DNA from: an uncultured Novosphingobium sp.
GTDB taxonomy: Bacteria; Pseudomonadota; Alphaproteobacteria; Sphingomonadales; Sphingomonadaceae
Direction: 5' to 3'
Length of the DNA: 64,000 bases
Assembly (NCBI GenBank): GCA_946886075.1
Contig: CAMPHR010000009.1
Location: forward strand, 1 to 64,000
In this document: in pieces, positions 43,549-53,006 of the stretch
Layout of the letters: every line of letters begins with the position of its first letter
Numbering within the stretch: position 1 is the stretch's first letter
Program-made: the position numbers and the translations under genes
The notes under the pieces: model-generated
Seen by the model: the letters and a program-made list of their open reading frames with translations, nothing else
Told to the model about the DNA's origin: nothing
Database searches by the model: none

Positions 43549-46524
43549 TCAAAGCTCTGCCCGCAGACCAACCGTGATCATCCGTCCTCTTGGGTCATGG
43601 ATGATTGGATCATATCCTAGATTGAGTTCCGCAAGAGGAGGGGCTTGGCCAGATAGATTTACGATCCCTACACTGAGTTGTGTGCCCGCCTTTCCGAGCA
43701 GTTTGTCCAGTGAAACTCCATAATCGACATCGAACGTGTGTTGAGCTCTGATCTTAGCGTTGCTTATTCCCGCTCGATCGTTTGCATAGGCGCAGATATA
43801 ATGGCCGAGGAACGTCAACTTGTGTAATCCGGACCGTAACGAGACGCTGTAGTCTGCCCGTAACCTTGGAAGAGAGCGAGAAAAGTTGTTGAAGTTGACA
43901 CTATCCGCTCCGCTGATTGAGCGTCTTCCCGCAGATAAGCGGATGTCATATTTGGTGACATAGGTTCCAGCGGCCTTGATCTCGATGTCGCCAATGGGGG
44001 CCTGACCAATGTAGCGCGTCGAGACGTCGACACTCTGCGTCTTAACGGAAGAGGCGTTCTTAAAGGCTAACCGGATGAGGCTCAGTGTTCCATTACCATC
44101 GCGCACGACACGCCGCTGGGCAGCTGTATTGACGTAGCCTGCTTTTGTGTCCGCCGCCGCTTGATCAACAATTGACTGCGGATCCTCCTTGAAGATGAGA
44201 TTTTTGTAGTGAAAGCTGTAGAAATCAGCATTCAACTCCAAGCCCCGGATCGGACGCACCGTCGCTCCGAGGCTATAGCTGGTCGCATTCTCCGGCCGCA
44301 GACGGCGGTTGCCGAAAGTTTGGGCGTTAACGAAGACGAATGTACCGTCGTCGTTGACGGCTGGCTGCGAATTCTGGACAGCAACTTGCTGGTAGACGGA
44401 AGGTGCACGAAATGCCCGGCTGTAGGACCCACGGACGAGGACCGCGTCAGACGGCCTGAAAAGAATAGATAGCTTGGGGCTGAATTGAGAGAAGCTGTGC
44501 AGGTATTTCTCGAACCGACCTGAAAGTTGGGCCTGCACTGCCTTGCCAAACGGCAGTCTGATTTCCGAAAAAAGGGATAAGCTTTCCTGCGCGCCCCGGA
44601 AATCCGGCGCTTCCCCCAAAGTAATGAGTTCGCCTGCGTTTACCAGCGATCCCCAATCGTGCCGAAATGTGCTGCGACGGTATTGGGCGCCCAGCGCCCC
44701 CTGTGCTACCTCATCCAAGAATGAAAACGCACCGCCCGTTACTAAACTGTCGATAGTAAGCAGCGATGCCCGACCATGCAGGTCACTCTTCCCTATCATG
44801 CTTTCAATCAGGGCCGTGCTATTGACTGTACCTGTCCCTAGCGCGGCGGATCCGAACGGATTGTAATAGAGGCAAGGTCCGACCCCTGGGATCGAGCGGC
44901 GAGGGTCGCACGCGGCCCCGCCCAGTCCCTTGAGGGCATTCTGGAGCGCCGACGCAATCGTGTCGGGCTTGTTGTAATGCACTGTTTGCTGACTGTAGGT
45001 CATATCTACAGCCCAGCGCCGGTTATTACCCAAGGCGCCGCTCAAGCCGCCAGCGGCACGGAACGTGTCATAGTTAAACGTGCTGGTTGACGGTCCAAAG
45101 CTGCTGCCAAGTAGGCGACCGCGAAAGAGCACATCTTCGCCAAACGGATTGTCTGGATGGTACCCCGGAACGGTTGGCGTAATAGCGAGGATGGGATAGG
45201 AGGGAGAGGATGTCACCGTCAAATATGTGTTGGCATAGCCCAGTTCCAGGTCAAAATCGACATCATCCAAGATCTTCACTTGGTAGGTGCTTAGCAATTG
45301 GGTCCGCCTCTCCTGCGGCACCAGGTCATAATATTCGGAGAAATCGAAGCGGCAATATGGGTCAGTGGGACCCTTCACATAGCTATTGCCAAATTTAGGA
45401 TTGGTGCAGTCGGGATCGGGCACGAACCTTTGCTGGCTAGGACGGAAATAAGATCCCGGCTGGCCGAACGTCGAATCCGAATGCCATGGGGGACGGCCGA
45501 ACGTCCGTGCGCGCGAGAAGCTGCGTTCAGAGGCCGCCAAGCGCGTACTCTCATAATATGAACCAGCGATCATCAATTCGCCGCTCGCAACCCTCGCTCC
45601 GACAATAGCTCCTAAATCCATCTGGCGTGCACCATTCATGAAATTCAGACGGGAGCGTATCTCCGCACCGTCTTCCACGCTTCGAGTGATGAAATTGGCC
45701 ACGCCTGCGACGGCGTCGGACCCATAGGTGGAAGCGGCGCCGTCTCTTGCCAGTTCCAGTCTTTTCAGAGCAATCAGGGGCATCAAGGAGTTGATGTCGG
45801 TAAAGGTGCTGCCGTCGATAGCAGCAACGGCACTCAATGTCTGGCGGCGGCCGTTGATAAGGATCAGGGTGGAACCCAGTCCTAAATTGCGGAGGTTGAG
45901 CTGAGCGGTCCCCGCCGTCAGGGGTTGGTTCAGCTGGTCAACCTGCGCTTCTGAACCTGAGTTGGCGGTGATCAAGCGTGCAAGTTCCGACGGGCTGGTA
46001 ATCGCCCTCTCCGCGATGGTCTCCTCAGTGATTATGCTCAAAAGACCGGGCTGCGGCGGTTGAGGCACCAACGAACCCGTCACAACAATTTCCCCCGGAG
46101 GAGGCGCGATGCGCGCGCGGGGCTGGAAGCGGGCTGGCTTTGGCGACGACTGCCCCGGAGTGAGTGCGGGACCGCGCTGAGGTTTCTCAGCTGCTTTGAT
46201 CCCGCGCTGCAACACGATTACGGTCGGGCTGATGGAGATAGCTCGCAACCCGGTCCGCACGAGGAGACGATCGAGCGCGTCGGCAGTCCTGAACGTCCCA
46301 CGCAGTGATCGTGAGCGTTTACCCGCCACGTCCTCTCCCGCGAAGAGGATCTGAGTACCGGATTGACGGGCAAATAATTGAAGTGCTGTCCCGAGCGGCT
46401 GCGCCTCGATGGAGTAGTGTCGGCTTGTTTGCCCCGGCTGCGCAATCGCTGGCGATGCGGGTAGGAGCATCGACACGCAAAGTGCGATACCGGCGCCAAG
46501 CGCCATTCCGTCAATAGACCTCAC
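43549..46524 (-). CDS. FecA-type TonB-dependent receptor with STN signalling domain
   Basis: The 991-residue outer-membrane protein has a signal peptide (about 1-28, ending AIA). A secretin/TonB N-terminal (STN) domain follows (SIEAQPLGTALQLFARQSGTQILF, about 38-105). The plug domain begins at GEIVVTGSLVPQPPQP and includes RNLGLGSTLILINGRRQTL and GSDAVAGVANFIT. A long beta-barrel ends in GRMITVGLRAEL. The STN domain lets the occupied receptor signal to FecR and FecI, whose genes lie divergently 110 bases away. Substrate unknown; siderophore or metal complex most likely. Confidence 0.9.
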   Translation of the reverse strand: MRSIDGMALGAGIALCVSMLLPASPAIAQPGQTSRHYSIEAQPLGTALQLFARQSGTQILFAGEDVAGKRSRSLRGTFRTADALDRLLVRTGLRAISISPTVIVLQRGIKAAEKPQRGPALTPGQSSPKPARFQPRARIAPPPGEIVVTGSLVPQPPQPGLLSIITEETIAERAITSPSELARLITANSGSEAQVDQLNQPLTAGTAQLNLRNLGLGSTLILINGRRQTLSAVAAIDGSTFTDINSLMPLIALKRLELARDGAASTYGSDAVAGVANFITRSVEDGAEIRSRLNFMNGARQMDLGAIVGARVASGELMIAGSYYESTRLAASERSFSRARTFGRPPWHSDSTFGQPGSYFRPSQQRFVPDPDCTNPKFGNSYVKGPTDPYCRFDFSEYYDLVPQERRTQLLSTYQVKILDDVDFDLELGYANTYLTVTSSPSYPILAITPTVPGYHPDNPFGEDVLFRGRLLGSSFGPSTSTFNYDTFRAAGGLSGALGNNRRWAVDMTYSQQTVHYNKPDTIASALQNALKGLGGAACDPRRSIPGVGPCLYYNPFGSAALGTGTVNSTALIESMIGKSDLHGRASLLTIDSLVTGGAFSFLDEVAQGALGAQYRRSTFRHDWGSLVNAGELITLGEAPDFRGAQESLSLFSEIRLPFGKAVQAQLSGRFEKYLHSFSQFSPKLSILFRPSDAVLVRGSYSRAFRAPSVYQQVAVQNSQPAVNDDGTFVFVNAQTFGNRRLRPENATSYSLGATVRPIRGLELNADFYSFHYKNLIFKEDPQSIVDQAAADTKAGYVNTAAQRRVVRDGNGTLSLIRLAFKNASSVKTQSVDVSTRYIGQAPIGDIEIKAAGTYVTKYDIRLSAGRRSISGADSVNFNNFSRSLPRLRADYSVSLRSGLHKLTFLGHYICAYANDRAGISNAKIRAQHTFDVDYGVSLDKLLGKAGTQLSVGIVNLSGQAPPLAELNLGYDPIIHDPRGRMITVGLRAEL

Positions 46525-46687
46525 ACATCCCCCCGGACAGCCGCGCGAGCCTGCGGCTACGCACTAGGTATAGATTGGACGACGTCCGAAGCGGGCCTAC
46601 CCGCACCATGCCGTAAAATATTTCTTATTTAGATTGACGGGAGCATTGCCTTTTGGTGATGCGTTCGCAGCCATAGGGCGGGGCCGG

Positions 46688-47248
46688 ATGGAACGCGATT
46701 ATCAGTTGAAGATGGCCGAGGGTGACCCACCTACACCCGATCGGGCGATTGCAGATGCAGCGCATCACTACGCTCGACTGATGCGATTTGTCAGGGCGAG
46801 GTTCCGTGTTGGCGCGGAAGCCGATGACGTCGTGCAGGACGCCTATTTACGACTGTCCCAGTCAGCCGGCCGAGTAGCAATTCGCGATACGAGTGGCTTT
46901 TTGCACCAAGCGGCACGAAGCGTCGTGTTCGATCGTGAGCGTGCGCGCCAGGTGCGTCGGCGACTGGAGGCTGATGACGCAGATATCAAAAATCTGCCAC
47001 TGCCTTCGCCGTCGGTAGAACGGGAGATTATCGCCCGCCAGCGGTTAAAGATTGTGGAAAAGGCTCTCGCGGAATTACCAGCTAAACAGCGTGCAACCGT
47101 TGTCATGCACCGCTTCGATCGCATCAGTCATGCTGAAATCGCTGAGCGCTTGAACATAAGCATTTCAATGGTCGAAAAACATATTCGCCGTGCGTTGGCG
47201 CATTGCCGTGCTCGCCTGGAAGAAGCGGAGGGCATATGCGGGAAATGA
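46688..47248 (+). CDS. ECF sigma factor, FecI-like
   Basis: Read from ATG 46688 the protein is 186 residues; a TTG at 46634 would add 18. It has sigma region 2 (YARLMRFVRARFRVGAEADDVVQDAYLRL) and region 4 (LAELPAKQRATVVMHRFDRISHAEIAERLNISISMVEKHIRRAL). It should direct polymerase to the receptor promoter when signalled through FecR. The stop overlaps the fecR start. Confidence 0.88.
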   Translation: MERDYQLKMAEGDPPTPDRAIADAAHHYARLMRFVRARFRVGAEADDVVQDAYLRLSQSAGRVAIRDTSGFLHQAARSVVFDRERARQVRRRLEADDADIKNLPLPSPSVEREIIARQRLKIVEKALAELPAKQRATVVMHRFDRISHAEIAERLNISISMVEKHIRRALAHCRARLEEAEGICGK

Positions 47249-48132
47249 CCGGCGGCGATACGCCTCATACCGTCGATCGGGATGAGCTTGTCTGGCAACT
47301 TATCGATGAGTTGCACGATAGCAGGACGGTACGTCAAACCCGACGATATATGGTTGGACGGGAACGGCTTGAGGCTGCTCGCCGAACCCTTGTGGAATGG
47401 ATTAGGCCCAGACGCGCGATTGCAGGTCTTATGACCGCAGCCATGCTCGTCATCTTTGTTACGTACAGCCTGTCTCCACCGTTCGAACGAGCAGGCATTG
47501 CGACAGCAGTCGGCCAGATGAAACGCGTTCAGCTTTCTGATGGTTCGGAAGTCACGTTGGACACAGATAGTGCTATTTCTGTGTCCTTTGGTGAGGAGGA
47601 ACGGCGTGTGCAGCTGCTCAGGGGGCGGGTGAGTTTTTCAGTGGCGCACGATGCGGTCCGACCATTCAAGGTTTTCAGCAGCGGGATGATGGTCACCGCC
47701 GTAGGTACTGAATTTGTTGTTTCCCTTGGATCGAACAAAAATGTTGTAACGTTACTTGAGGGCAAGGTCGCGGTAGATACGCCGGGGGGCAAAGAATTTC
47801 GGTTAGTTCAGCACAGGATATTGCAGCCTGGGCAACAATTAATGGTGCGATCTGACGGGCGTCCTAAGATCCACGAGTTGGCAGATATTCCAGCAGCAAC
47901 CGCCTGGAGGGAAAGCCGAATGGAGTTTTCTGGTACCCGCGCTGCAGATGCAATTGCCGAAGCAAATCGCTATTCGACACAAAAAATTCGGTTGGCTGAT
48001 CCGCGAGACGGTGCTCAACTGATCGGAGGTAGTTTTCAAACTGGTCAGCAAGAAGCGTTCGCCAAGGCGGTATGTGCACTGTTGAAGTTAAAGGTTGTCC
48101 GCCGGTCCGATCGCGAACTTGTCCTAGGCTGA
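47236..48132 (+). CDS. FecR-family anti-sigma/signal transducer
   Basis: The 298-residue protein has a short cytoplasmic part (REMTGGDTPHTVDRDELVWQ), one membrane helix (AIAGLMTAAMLVIFVTYSL, 61-79) and a periplasmic FecR domain (MKRVQLSDGSEVTLDTDSAI, RRVQLLRGRVSFSVAHD, GTEFVV). It passes the signal from the STN domain of the receptor to the sigma factor. Overlaps the sigma gene by 13 bases. Confidence 0.9.
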   Translation: MREMTGGDTPHTVDRDELVWQLIDELHDSRTVRQTRRYMVGRERLEAARRTLVEWIRPRRAIAGLMTAAMLVIFVTYSLSPPFERAGIATAVGQMKRVQLSDGSEVTLDTDSAISVSFGEEERRVQLLRGRVSFSVAHDAVRPFKVFSSGMMVTAVGTEFVVSLGSNKNVVTLLEGKVAVDTPGGKEFRLVQHRILQPGQQLMVRSDGRPKIHELADIPAATAWRESRMEFSGTRAADAIAEANRYSTQKIRLADPRDGAQLIGGSFQTGQQEAFAKAVCALLKLKVVRRSDRELVLG

Positions 48133-48747
48133 GCAGGCAAAGCCGCCTTACGCGCAGTCGCAACGTCAGTATTGTAGAATGGCAGTGCCCAATATTGTAC
48201 GCGGCGCGGCGTTGCGCGGCTTCGGTCGAGCTGTCGACCGGCGCACACTAACGTCTGAGAGCGGATGCCGTCTTGCCGACGTAGGTTCAGTCAAACCTAG
48301 GCGTCTGTCGCCACCTCGCTCTTGCTTGTATCCCGCTAGGAATTCAACCGTGCCAAATGGCCGGATCTGGGTTCTTTCTCTGCTTTTATCACCGCGCAAG
48401 TGGACATGTACGGAATGGGCGAGCGATGCCGTCCTGGTCAGCCTTAACTCATCACGGTCCGAAGCGCGCACATAGCTAAGATGACGCGTAAAGAAGTCAG
48501 CGGCTTGCATCTCGCGCGCTCTTGTTCACGATATCTTGGCAAGCAAAGCGTGCACAGACAGCGGCATTTCGTCTGTGGTCATGAGGTCCGGAGTGTAAGC
48601 GCAGCTCTCCTAGCGTTTAGATTTTTTTCCATATTCAGATGGCACCAGTCCGCACAGGGCGCGGGAATGCGCGGTGGGAGGCTATTTATAAATTAGGATT
48701 TCTGTATCAGCGGGTGGAGGATTCTTAACCACGCCCCGGGATTGATA
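48133..48747. other. 615-base intergenic stretch
   Basis: Between fecR and the second receptor only short frames occur (48166-48510 minus, 114 aa; 48481-48696 plus, 71 aa) and none has a recognisable motif. Promoter elements for the receptor presumably lie near 48650-48745; I see no clear operator. Confidence 0.4.
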
Positions 48748-50991
48748 ATGTTTTGGTTGATAGCCGTCATGGGATCGGCAGCTATATCCGCGCCACACGA
48801 GCTCAGTGCGCCGGACGATGAAATCCTGATCGTTACCGGTGGTAAATCCCCTCGGCCGCTGAAAGACACCCCCACGAGCGTCGCTGTCGTAACCGGTGGC
48901 GCTCTCAGGGATGAAGGCGCGAACTCGACCTATGAGATACTCGATCAAACGCCAAATGTGGCCGTCGATGGCAATCGCACGACTTTTTCCATTCGCGGCG
49001 TTGACGCCTATTCCGCGTCTGGGGCAGGCGACGGTGCGCTGGCCACCATCTATGTCGATGGCGCAGCCGTCCCTCGTCTGGCTTTGGCGGCCGGACCGCT
49101 CGATCTCTATGACATCGACCAGGTAGAGATATTCCGAGGACCCCAGTCGACCGTACAGGGGAGAAACGCTCTTGCTGGAACAGTGATCCTGAAATCGGCC
49201 GATCCCGGCTTTGAATGGATAGGGGCCACTCAACTGTCCTGGCGGAACAAGGACCAGCAAAGGCGCGCTGGGGGTGTTCTGGGCGGGCCGATTGTCCGAG
49301 ATCAGCTCGCTTTTCGGCTGGCGGCGGAAGTCTCAGCCGCAGATGGTCTGATCAAAAACGTCACGACCGATGGCGAGGCCGATCATCAGCGCTCCTTTAT
49401 GCTGAGGGGCAAGCTGCTCATGACCCCCCGTGTAGCCCCTGACCTGACGGTGGTCGGCACATATTTGCACGACCGTCATGAACGCGGCACATTCTACACG
49501 GAACTCGATGCACCATATGACGCGAGACAGAGGGTGTCGACGGCAGACTTCGCTGACAGCAAGCAGGTGTCTACTTCGATCGCGACGCTCACGGCCACTT
49601 ACGCGCTGGACACGGGCGCAACTGTGGAAACCGTTACCAGCTACAGCCGCATTCGCTTTCGGTCAGCTTCCGACGCTGATCGCGGTGCCTCGCCGGGACG
49701 TGTCAGCCGCATCGATGACCAGACCAGAAGCTTGCAGCAGGAAGTACGGATGAGTCTTCGGAAGAGCTGGATAGACGGGATCATCGGCGGCTATTACCTC
49801 CGCGATCGGAACGCTTACTCCTATTCCGGCACGCAAAACCTCGCGCTCGCGAGCCTGGGAGTTCCGCGTCAGCTGCAGGCCATGGGTTTGCCGCTCCAAT
49901 CGATCAACACCGTCCTTGCCCTCTATGGTGGCGTGGTTCCTCTAAAGAGCATCTCAGCGCAGCCTCGGACAACCGAAAATCATGCGGCGTTCGCTGACTT
50001 CACCATCCCACTCAATGACAAAGTGCGGCTGAACCTAGGCCTCAGATATGACGCAGAAACGCAGCTGCAGAGCGCTACCCAGATGGTCTCGATCAATGGT
50101 CCGCTGCCTGATCCCGATGGAGGTGCAGCTGCACTCGCGCCAATTGTCGGCCGCTTGAACAGCATTTTGCAGGGCCTAGCTGACGATGCCAACGGTGTGG
50201 AGCCTCCCAGCCGGGTGAAATATCGGGTGTGGCTGCCCAAACTTGGTCTCATCTATGATGCCATGCACAACGTGGCTTTGAGCCTCACGGTCCAGCGTGG
50301 CTATCGCGCTGGCGGCTCGGGCTTTAATGAGCAGCGCGCATATAGTTACGGATATGCTCCGGAATATGTCACCCATTACGAGTGGGCGCTGCGGTCGACA
50401 CTCTTTGGAGGACGGCTGGCCTTGAATGCCAATGCCTATCGGACCGACTGGAAGCAGCAGCAAGTGCTGGTCCAGCTGACACCTGGAGCGCTGTTCGATA
50501 CTCAGGTTCTTAACGCCGGACGATCCTTGCTGCAGGGGTTTGAGGTCGAGGTGCGTCAGAGCGTCGGGCAAAGGATCCGCTTGGTTGCCGGGATAGGTCA
50601 TAGCAACGCGCGGTTCCTGGCCTTCGATGTGAACCAGGGCGCGCTCTTCCAGAATGCTCCAGGCAAGGATTTCCCGCAAGCACCGCGTTGGACGCTGTCT
50701 GGCAGCGCGACCTATGTTCATCCTGGCGGACTGTTCGCCAACATGAGCGCATCCTACCGCAGCGCCTATTTCCAGGACATCCTCGACGAGGGTGCCCGAG
50801 ACATCAAGGCGTTGGGCTTGTTCAATGCGAAGATTGGCTGGCGGACGAAGCGCCTGAGTGCCTATATCACTGCCAGAAACCTGTTCAATGCTCAAAAGCT
50901 GGTGCAATGTTTCATCGATTCGGATGGCCGTCGGCGCGGGCTTTTGAACGCAACGCGAACCGTAGGCCTCTCGCTCGAGAGCCAGCTATAG
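48748..50991 (+). CDS. TonB-dependent receptor, no STN domain
   Basis: The 747-residue receptor begins with a short signal peptide (MFWLIAVMGSAAISA) and then the plug (ILIVTGGKSPRPLKDTPTSV, IRGVDAYSASGAGDG, EIFRGPQSTVQGRNALAGTV). The barrel ends RTVGLSLESQL. It lacks an STN domain, so it is not FecI/FecR-signalling. Transport substrate is unknown. It may be part of the nutrient set with the FecA-type receptor, but the intergenic gap argues for separate control. Confidence 0.88.
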   Translation: MFWLIAVMGSAAISAPHELSAPDDEILIVTGGKSPRPLKDTPTSVAVVTGGALRDEGANSTYEILDQTPNVAVDGNRTTFSIRGVDAYSASGAGDGALATIYVDGAAVPRLALAAGPLDLYDIDQVEIFRGPQSTVQGRNALAGTVILKSADPGFEWIGATQLSWRNKDQQRRAGGVLGGPIVRDQLAFRLAAEVSAADGLIKNVTTDGEADHQRSFMLRGKLLMTPRVAPDLTVVGTYLHDRHERGTFYTELDAPYDARQRVSTADFADSKQVSTSIATLTATYALDTGATVETVTSYSRIRFRSASDADRGASPGRVSRIDDQTRSLQQEVRMSLRKSWIDGIIGGYYLRDRNAYSYSGTQNLALASLGVPRQLQAMGLPLQSINTVLALYGGVVPLKSISAQPRTTENHAAFADFTIPLNDKVRLNLGLRYDAETQLQSATQMVSINGPLPDPDGGAAALAPIVGRLNSILQGLADDANGVEPPSRVKYRVWLPKLGLIYDAMHNVALSLTVQRGYRAGGSGFNEQRAYSYGYAPEYVTHYEWALRSTLFGGRLALNANAYRTDWKQQQVLVQLTPGALFDTQVLNAGRSLLQGFEVEVRQSVGQRIRLVAGIGHSNARFLAFDVNQGALFQNAPGKDFPQAPRWTLSGSATYVHPGGLFANMSASYRSAYFQDILDEGARDIKALGLFNAKIGWRTKRLSAYITARNLFNAQKLVQCFIDSDGRRRGLLNATRTVGLSLESQL

Positions 50992-51156
50992 GGGCCGGGA
51001 GCCCTCGGCCCGACTGAATATTGATCGATCATCCCTCACGATGATTTAACCTCCCTATTCCAACTGCACCGTCTCATTTTCTGCCCATATTTTTTCTGCA
51101 AACTCTAGGAAATTTCCGTAACTGATATGGTTGGTGAGGTGAGGCTTGGGAGACGA

Positions 51157-51618
51157 ATGTTGGACGATCGGATTGCCAAATTATCCGACATCAAGAAGCG
51201 CTGCCTTCGCTTGGCGCACGCCGGCTTGAGCTCCAAGGAAATCGCCCTGGAGGTGGGGCGGTCACACCGCACCGTCGATCAATATCTTTATGAGGCCAGC
51301 GTCCTTCTGGACGTCCAGAACCGGCGCGAAGCAGCCCAAATTTTTGCGGAAATCGAAGCGGCGGCAGACTTCAATGGATTTCAATTGAAATCGCGAGATG
51401 TTGCAAACCCCCAGGGATCAGGCATTTCCAGCGAGCCGACCGGGCATGAAGCGGCTCAAGCCCAACAGCCCGGTCTCCCACCGCTTGGAGGCCCGACCAA
51501 TGACTTGACAGTGTCCCAGCGCCTGACGGCCATCGGCAAGATCGCGCTATTCCTGACGATCGCCGCGTTGACGATCATCATAGTCATTGCAGCGGCGCTT
51601 AACGCTCTTTCCCGCTAA
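51157..51618 (+). CDS. LuxR-type HTH protein with C-terminal membrane helix
   Basis: From ATG 51157, preceded by GGGAG, the protein is 153 residues. The N-terminal half is a LuxR/GerE-type helix-turn-helix (LSDIKKRCLRLAHAGLSSKE, then VGRSHRTVDQYLYEASVLL). After a disordered Gln/Pro-rich linker it ends in a membrane helix (LFLTIAALTIIIVIAAALNAL). A DNA-binding domain tethered to the membrane suggests signal-dependent control. An ATG at 51127 is an alternative start. Confidence 0.75.
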   Translation: MLDDRIAKLSDIKKRCLRLAHAGLSSKEIALEVGRSHRTVDQYLYEASVLLDVQNRREAAQIFAEIEAAADFNGFQLKSRDVANPQGSGISSEPTGHEAAQAQQPGLPPLGGPTNDLTVSQRLTAIGKIALFLTIAALTIIIVIAAALNALSR

Positions 51619-51691
51619 GGCGCGCTGCACTTTTTGCGACAAACCAATCATCACAAGCGCAGGCCCACCCCGGTTCTGCGGAGGAGATCTT

Positions 51692-52036
51692 ATGTCCAAC
51701 TTCAATCCTGATCAGGCTCGCAAGGTCGTGACCGACATCGGCCGCGCTCAAAACGCCATCGACGGCGCGCTCAGGAAACTCTCGATGCTGACCACCGATG
51801 TGCTTGAAGCCCTCAACGAAGCAAGCGTGAGCGATGCCGCGAGTCAGCCCGCCCTGGAGGATCTCGCCAAGGGCTTCAGCACCTTCGTGGCCGGCCGCCG
51901 CACCTTCGTAAACGCGCATGAGAAGCTCATTGGCATGAAGATGGACTCCAACTTGCGCAGCGTGGAGATCGGATGCGATCCGGGTCCGCTTTGTCCCTGG
52001 ATCGAACAGGAACAGAAGTTGCGCGCAGTTGCATAA
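51692..52036 (+). CDS. Small helical protein, 114 aa
   Basis: The gene follows the HTH gene by 73 bases with GGAGG before ATG 51692. The product (ARKVVTDIGRAQNAIDGALRK, EDLAKGFSTFVAGRRTFVNA) is all-helical and hydrophilic, with an acidic end. No family is recognised; the conserved order with the next genes suggests a unit. Confidence 0.55.
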   Translation: MSNFNPDQARKVVTDIGRAQNAIDGALRKLSMLTTDVLEALNEASVSDAASQPALEDLAKGFSTFVAGRRTFVNAHEKLIGMKMDSNLRSVEIGCDPGPLCPWIEQEQKLRAVA

Positions 52037-52089
52037 ACTTCGTTTCGGTGCTTTGGCCGCCGCCTCATCCTGGTAGGCGGCCACAGTCC

Positions 52090-52551
52090 ATGCTTCTCAT
52101 ACTGTATTGGATAATGACCCTATGCTGTTGCCTCTACACGATTGCAGAGGGCGGAAGCGCCGGGCGCGTCGGTGCGTCCCTGATGCTGTTCAAGACGGTG
52201 GGCGGCTTTTACACGTCGCTCCTGGACCAAAGCTGGAGCCACATATTGTACCCGGTGCTTGCGTTGGACCTGATATGCCTGGTTGCGTTTCTGGCGCTTG
52301 CTCTTCGAAGCGACCGCTATTGGCCCCTCTGGGCCAGCGGATGCGCCTTTGCGATCGTGGCGGTTCACTTCGCGTCGATGCTCAACACCGCGGTCGATCC
52401 AAGGATCTACCATGGGCTCAGAAGCCTCTGGGCGATACCGATGCAGCTGTTCATGGTACGCGGCATTGTGCTCGACGTGCGTCACCAATCACAGATGGCG
52501 CATTCACGAAATCGCACGACCTCATCAAAATGCATTTCGAGCGACGGATGA
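52090..52551 (+). CDS. Four-helix membrane protein
   Basis: From ATG 52090 the protein is 153 residues with about four hydrophobic helices (LLILYWIMTLCCCLYTIAEG, YPVLALDLICLVAFLALALR, WPLWASGCAFAIVAVHFASM, SLWAIPMQLFMVRGIVL). It overlaps the RadC-like gene by 22 bases. No family recognised. Confidence 0.6.
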   Translation: MLLILYWIMTLCCCLYTIAEGGSAGRVGASLMLFKTVGGFYTSLLDQSWSHILYPVLALDLICLVAFLALALRSDRYWPLWASGCAFAIVAVHFASMLNTAVDPRIYHGLRSLWAIPMQLFMVRGIVLDVRHQSQMAHSRNRTTSSKCISSDG

Positions 52552-52874
52552 AAGCGCTGAAGCTGGAGCAACTGCGCGTTCTTTTTCTGGACCAGCAGGC
52601 GAGCTGCCTGGTGGACGAGCGCATCCACGCTGGCACCGCGACCAACGTTGAAGTCAAGTTCCGGCATATCGTAGGGCATGCTCTTCTGGTGGATTCACCG
52701 GTCATAGTCATTGCGCATAATCATCCTTCAGGGGACCCGACCCCCAGCAAGCAGGATATCGACTACACCCAAAGACTGTTCGGCATCTGCAAGGCGCTGG
52801 ACATCCGCTTGCACGATCATGTGATCGTAGCGGGCAACGGCTCATTCAGTTTTCGTGAAGCAGGCTATATGTGA
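52530..52874 (+). CDS. RadC-like JAMM/MPN+ domain protein
   Basis: The 114-residue protein is the C-terminal JAMM domain of RadC alone. HNHPSGDPTPSKQDIDYT (63-80) supplies His63, His65, Ser73 and Asp76 of the zinc site. LEQLRVLFLDQQASCLVDE and LDIRLHDHVIVAGNGSFSFR are typical. The usual helix-hairpin-helix N-terminus is missing. RadC function is unsettled; the domain is a predicted metallohydrolase and is common on mobile elements. The start at 52530 is the first ATG in frame. Confidence 0.8.
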   Translation: MHFERRMKALKLEQLRVLFLDQQASCLVDERIHAGTATNVEVKFRHIVGHALLVDSPVIVIAHNHPSGDPTPSKQDIDYTQRLFGICKALDIRLHDHVIVAGNGSFSFREAGYM

Positions 52875-53006
52875 CCGTCCCTGTCGAAAGCCCCAGTCTC
52901 GAGGCATCCCTGTTTGAACCTGCGCGGCTGATGGGGTATGCGGGCGAGCAGTGCAGTTGGGCTCGCCAATTGTTATCGCGGGATTGAGCATCATTGGTCA
53001 GTATAT

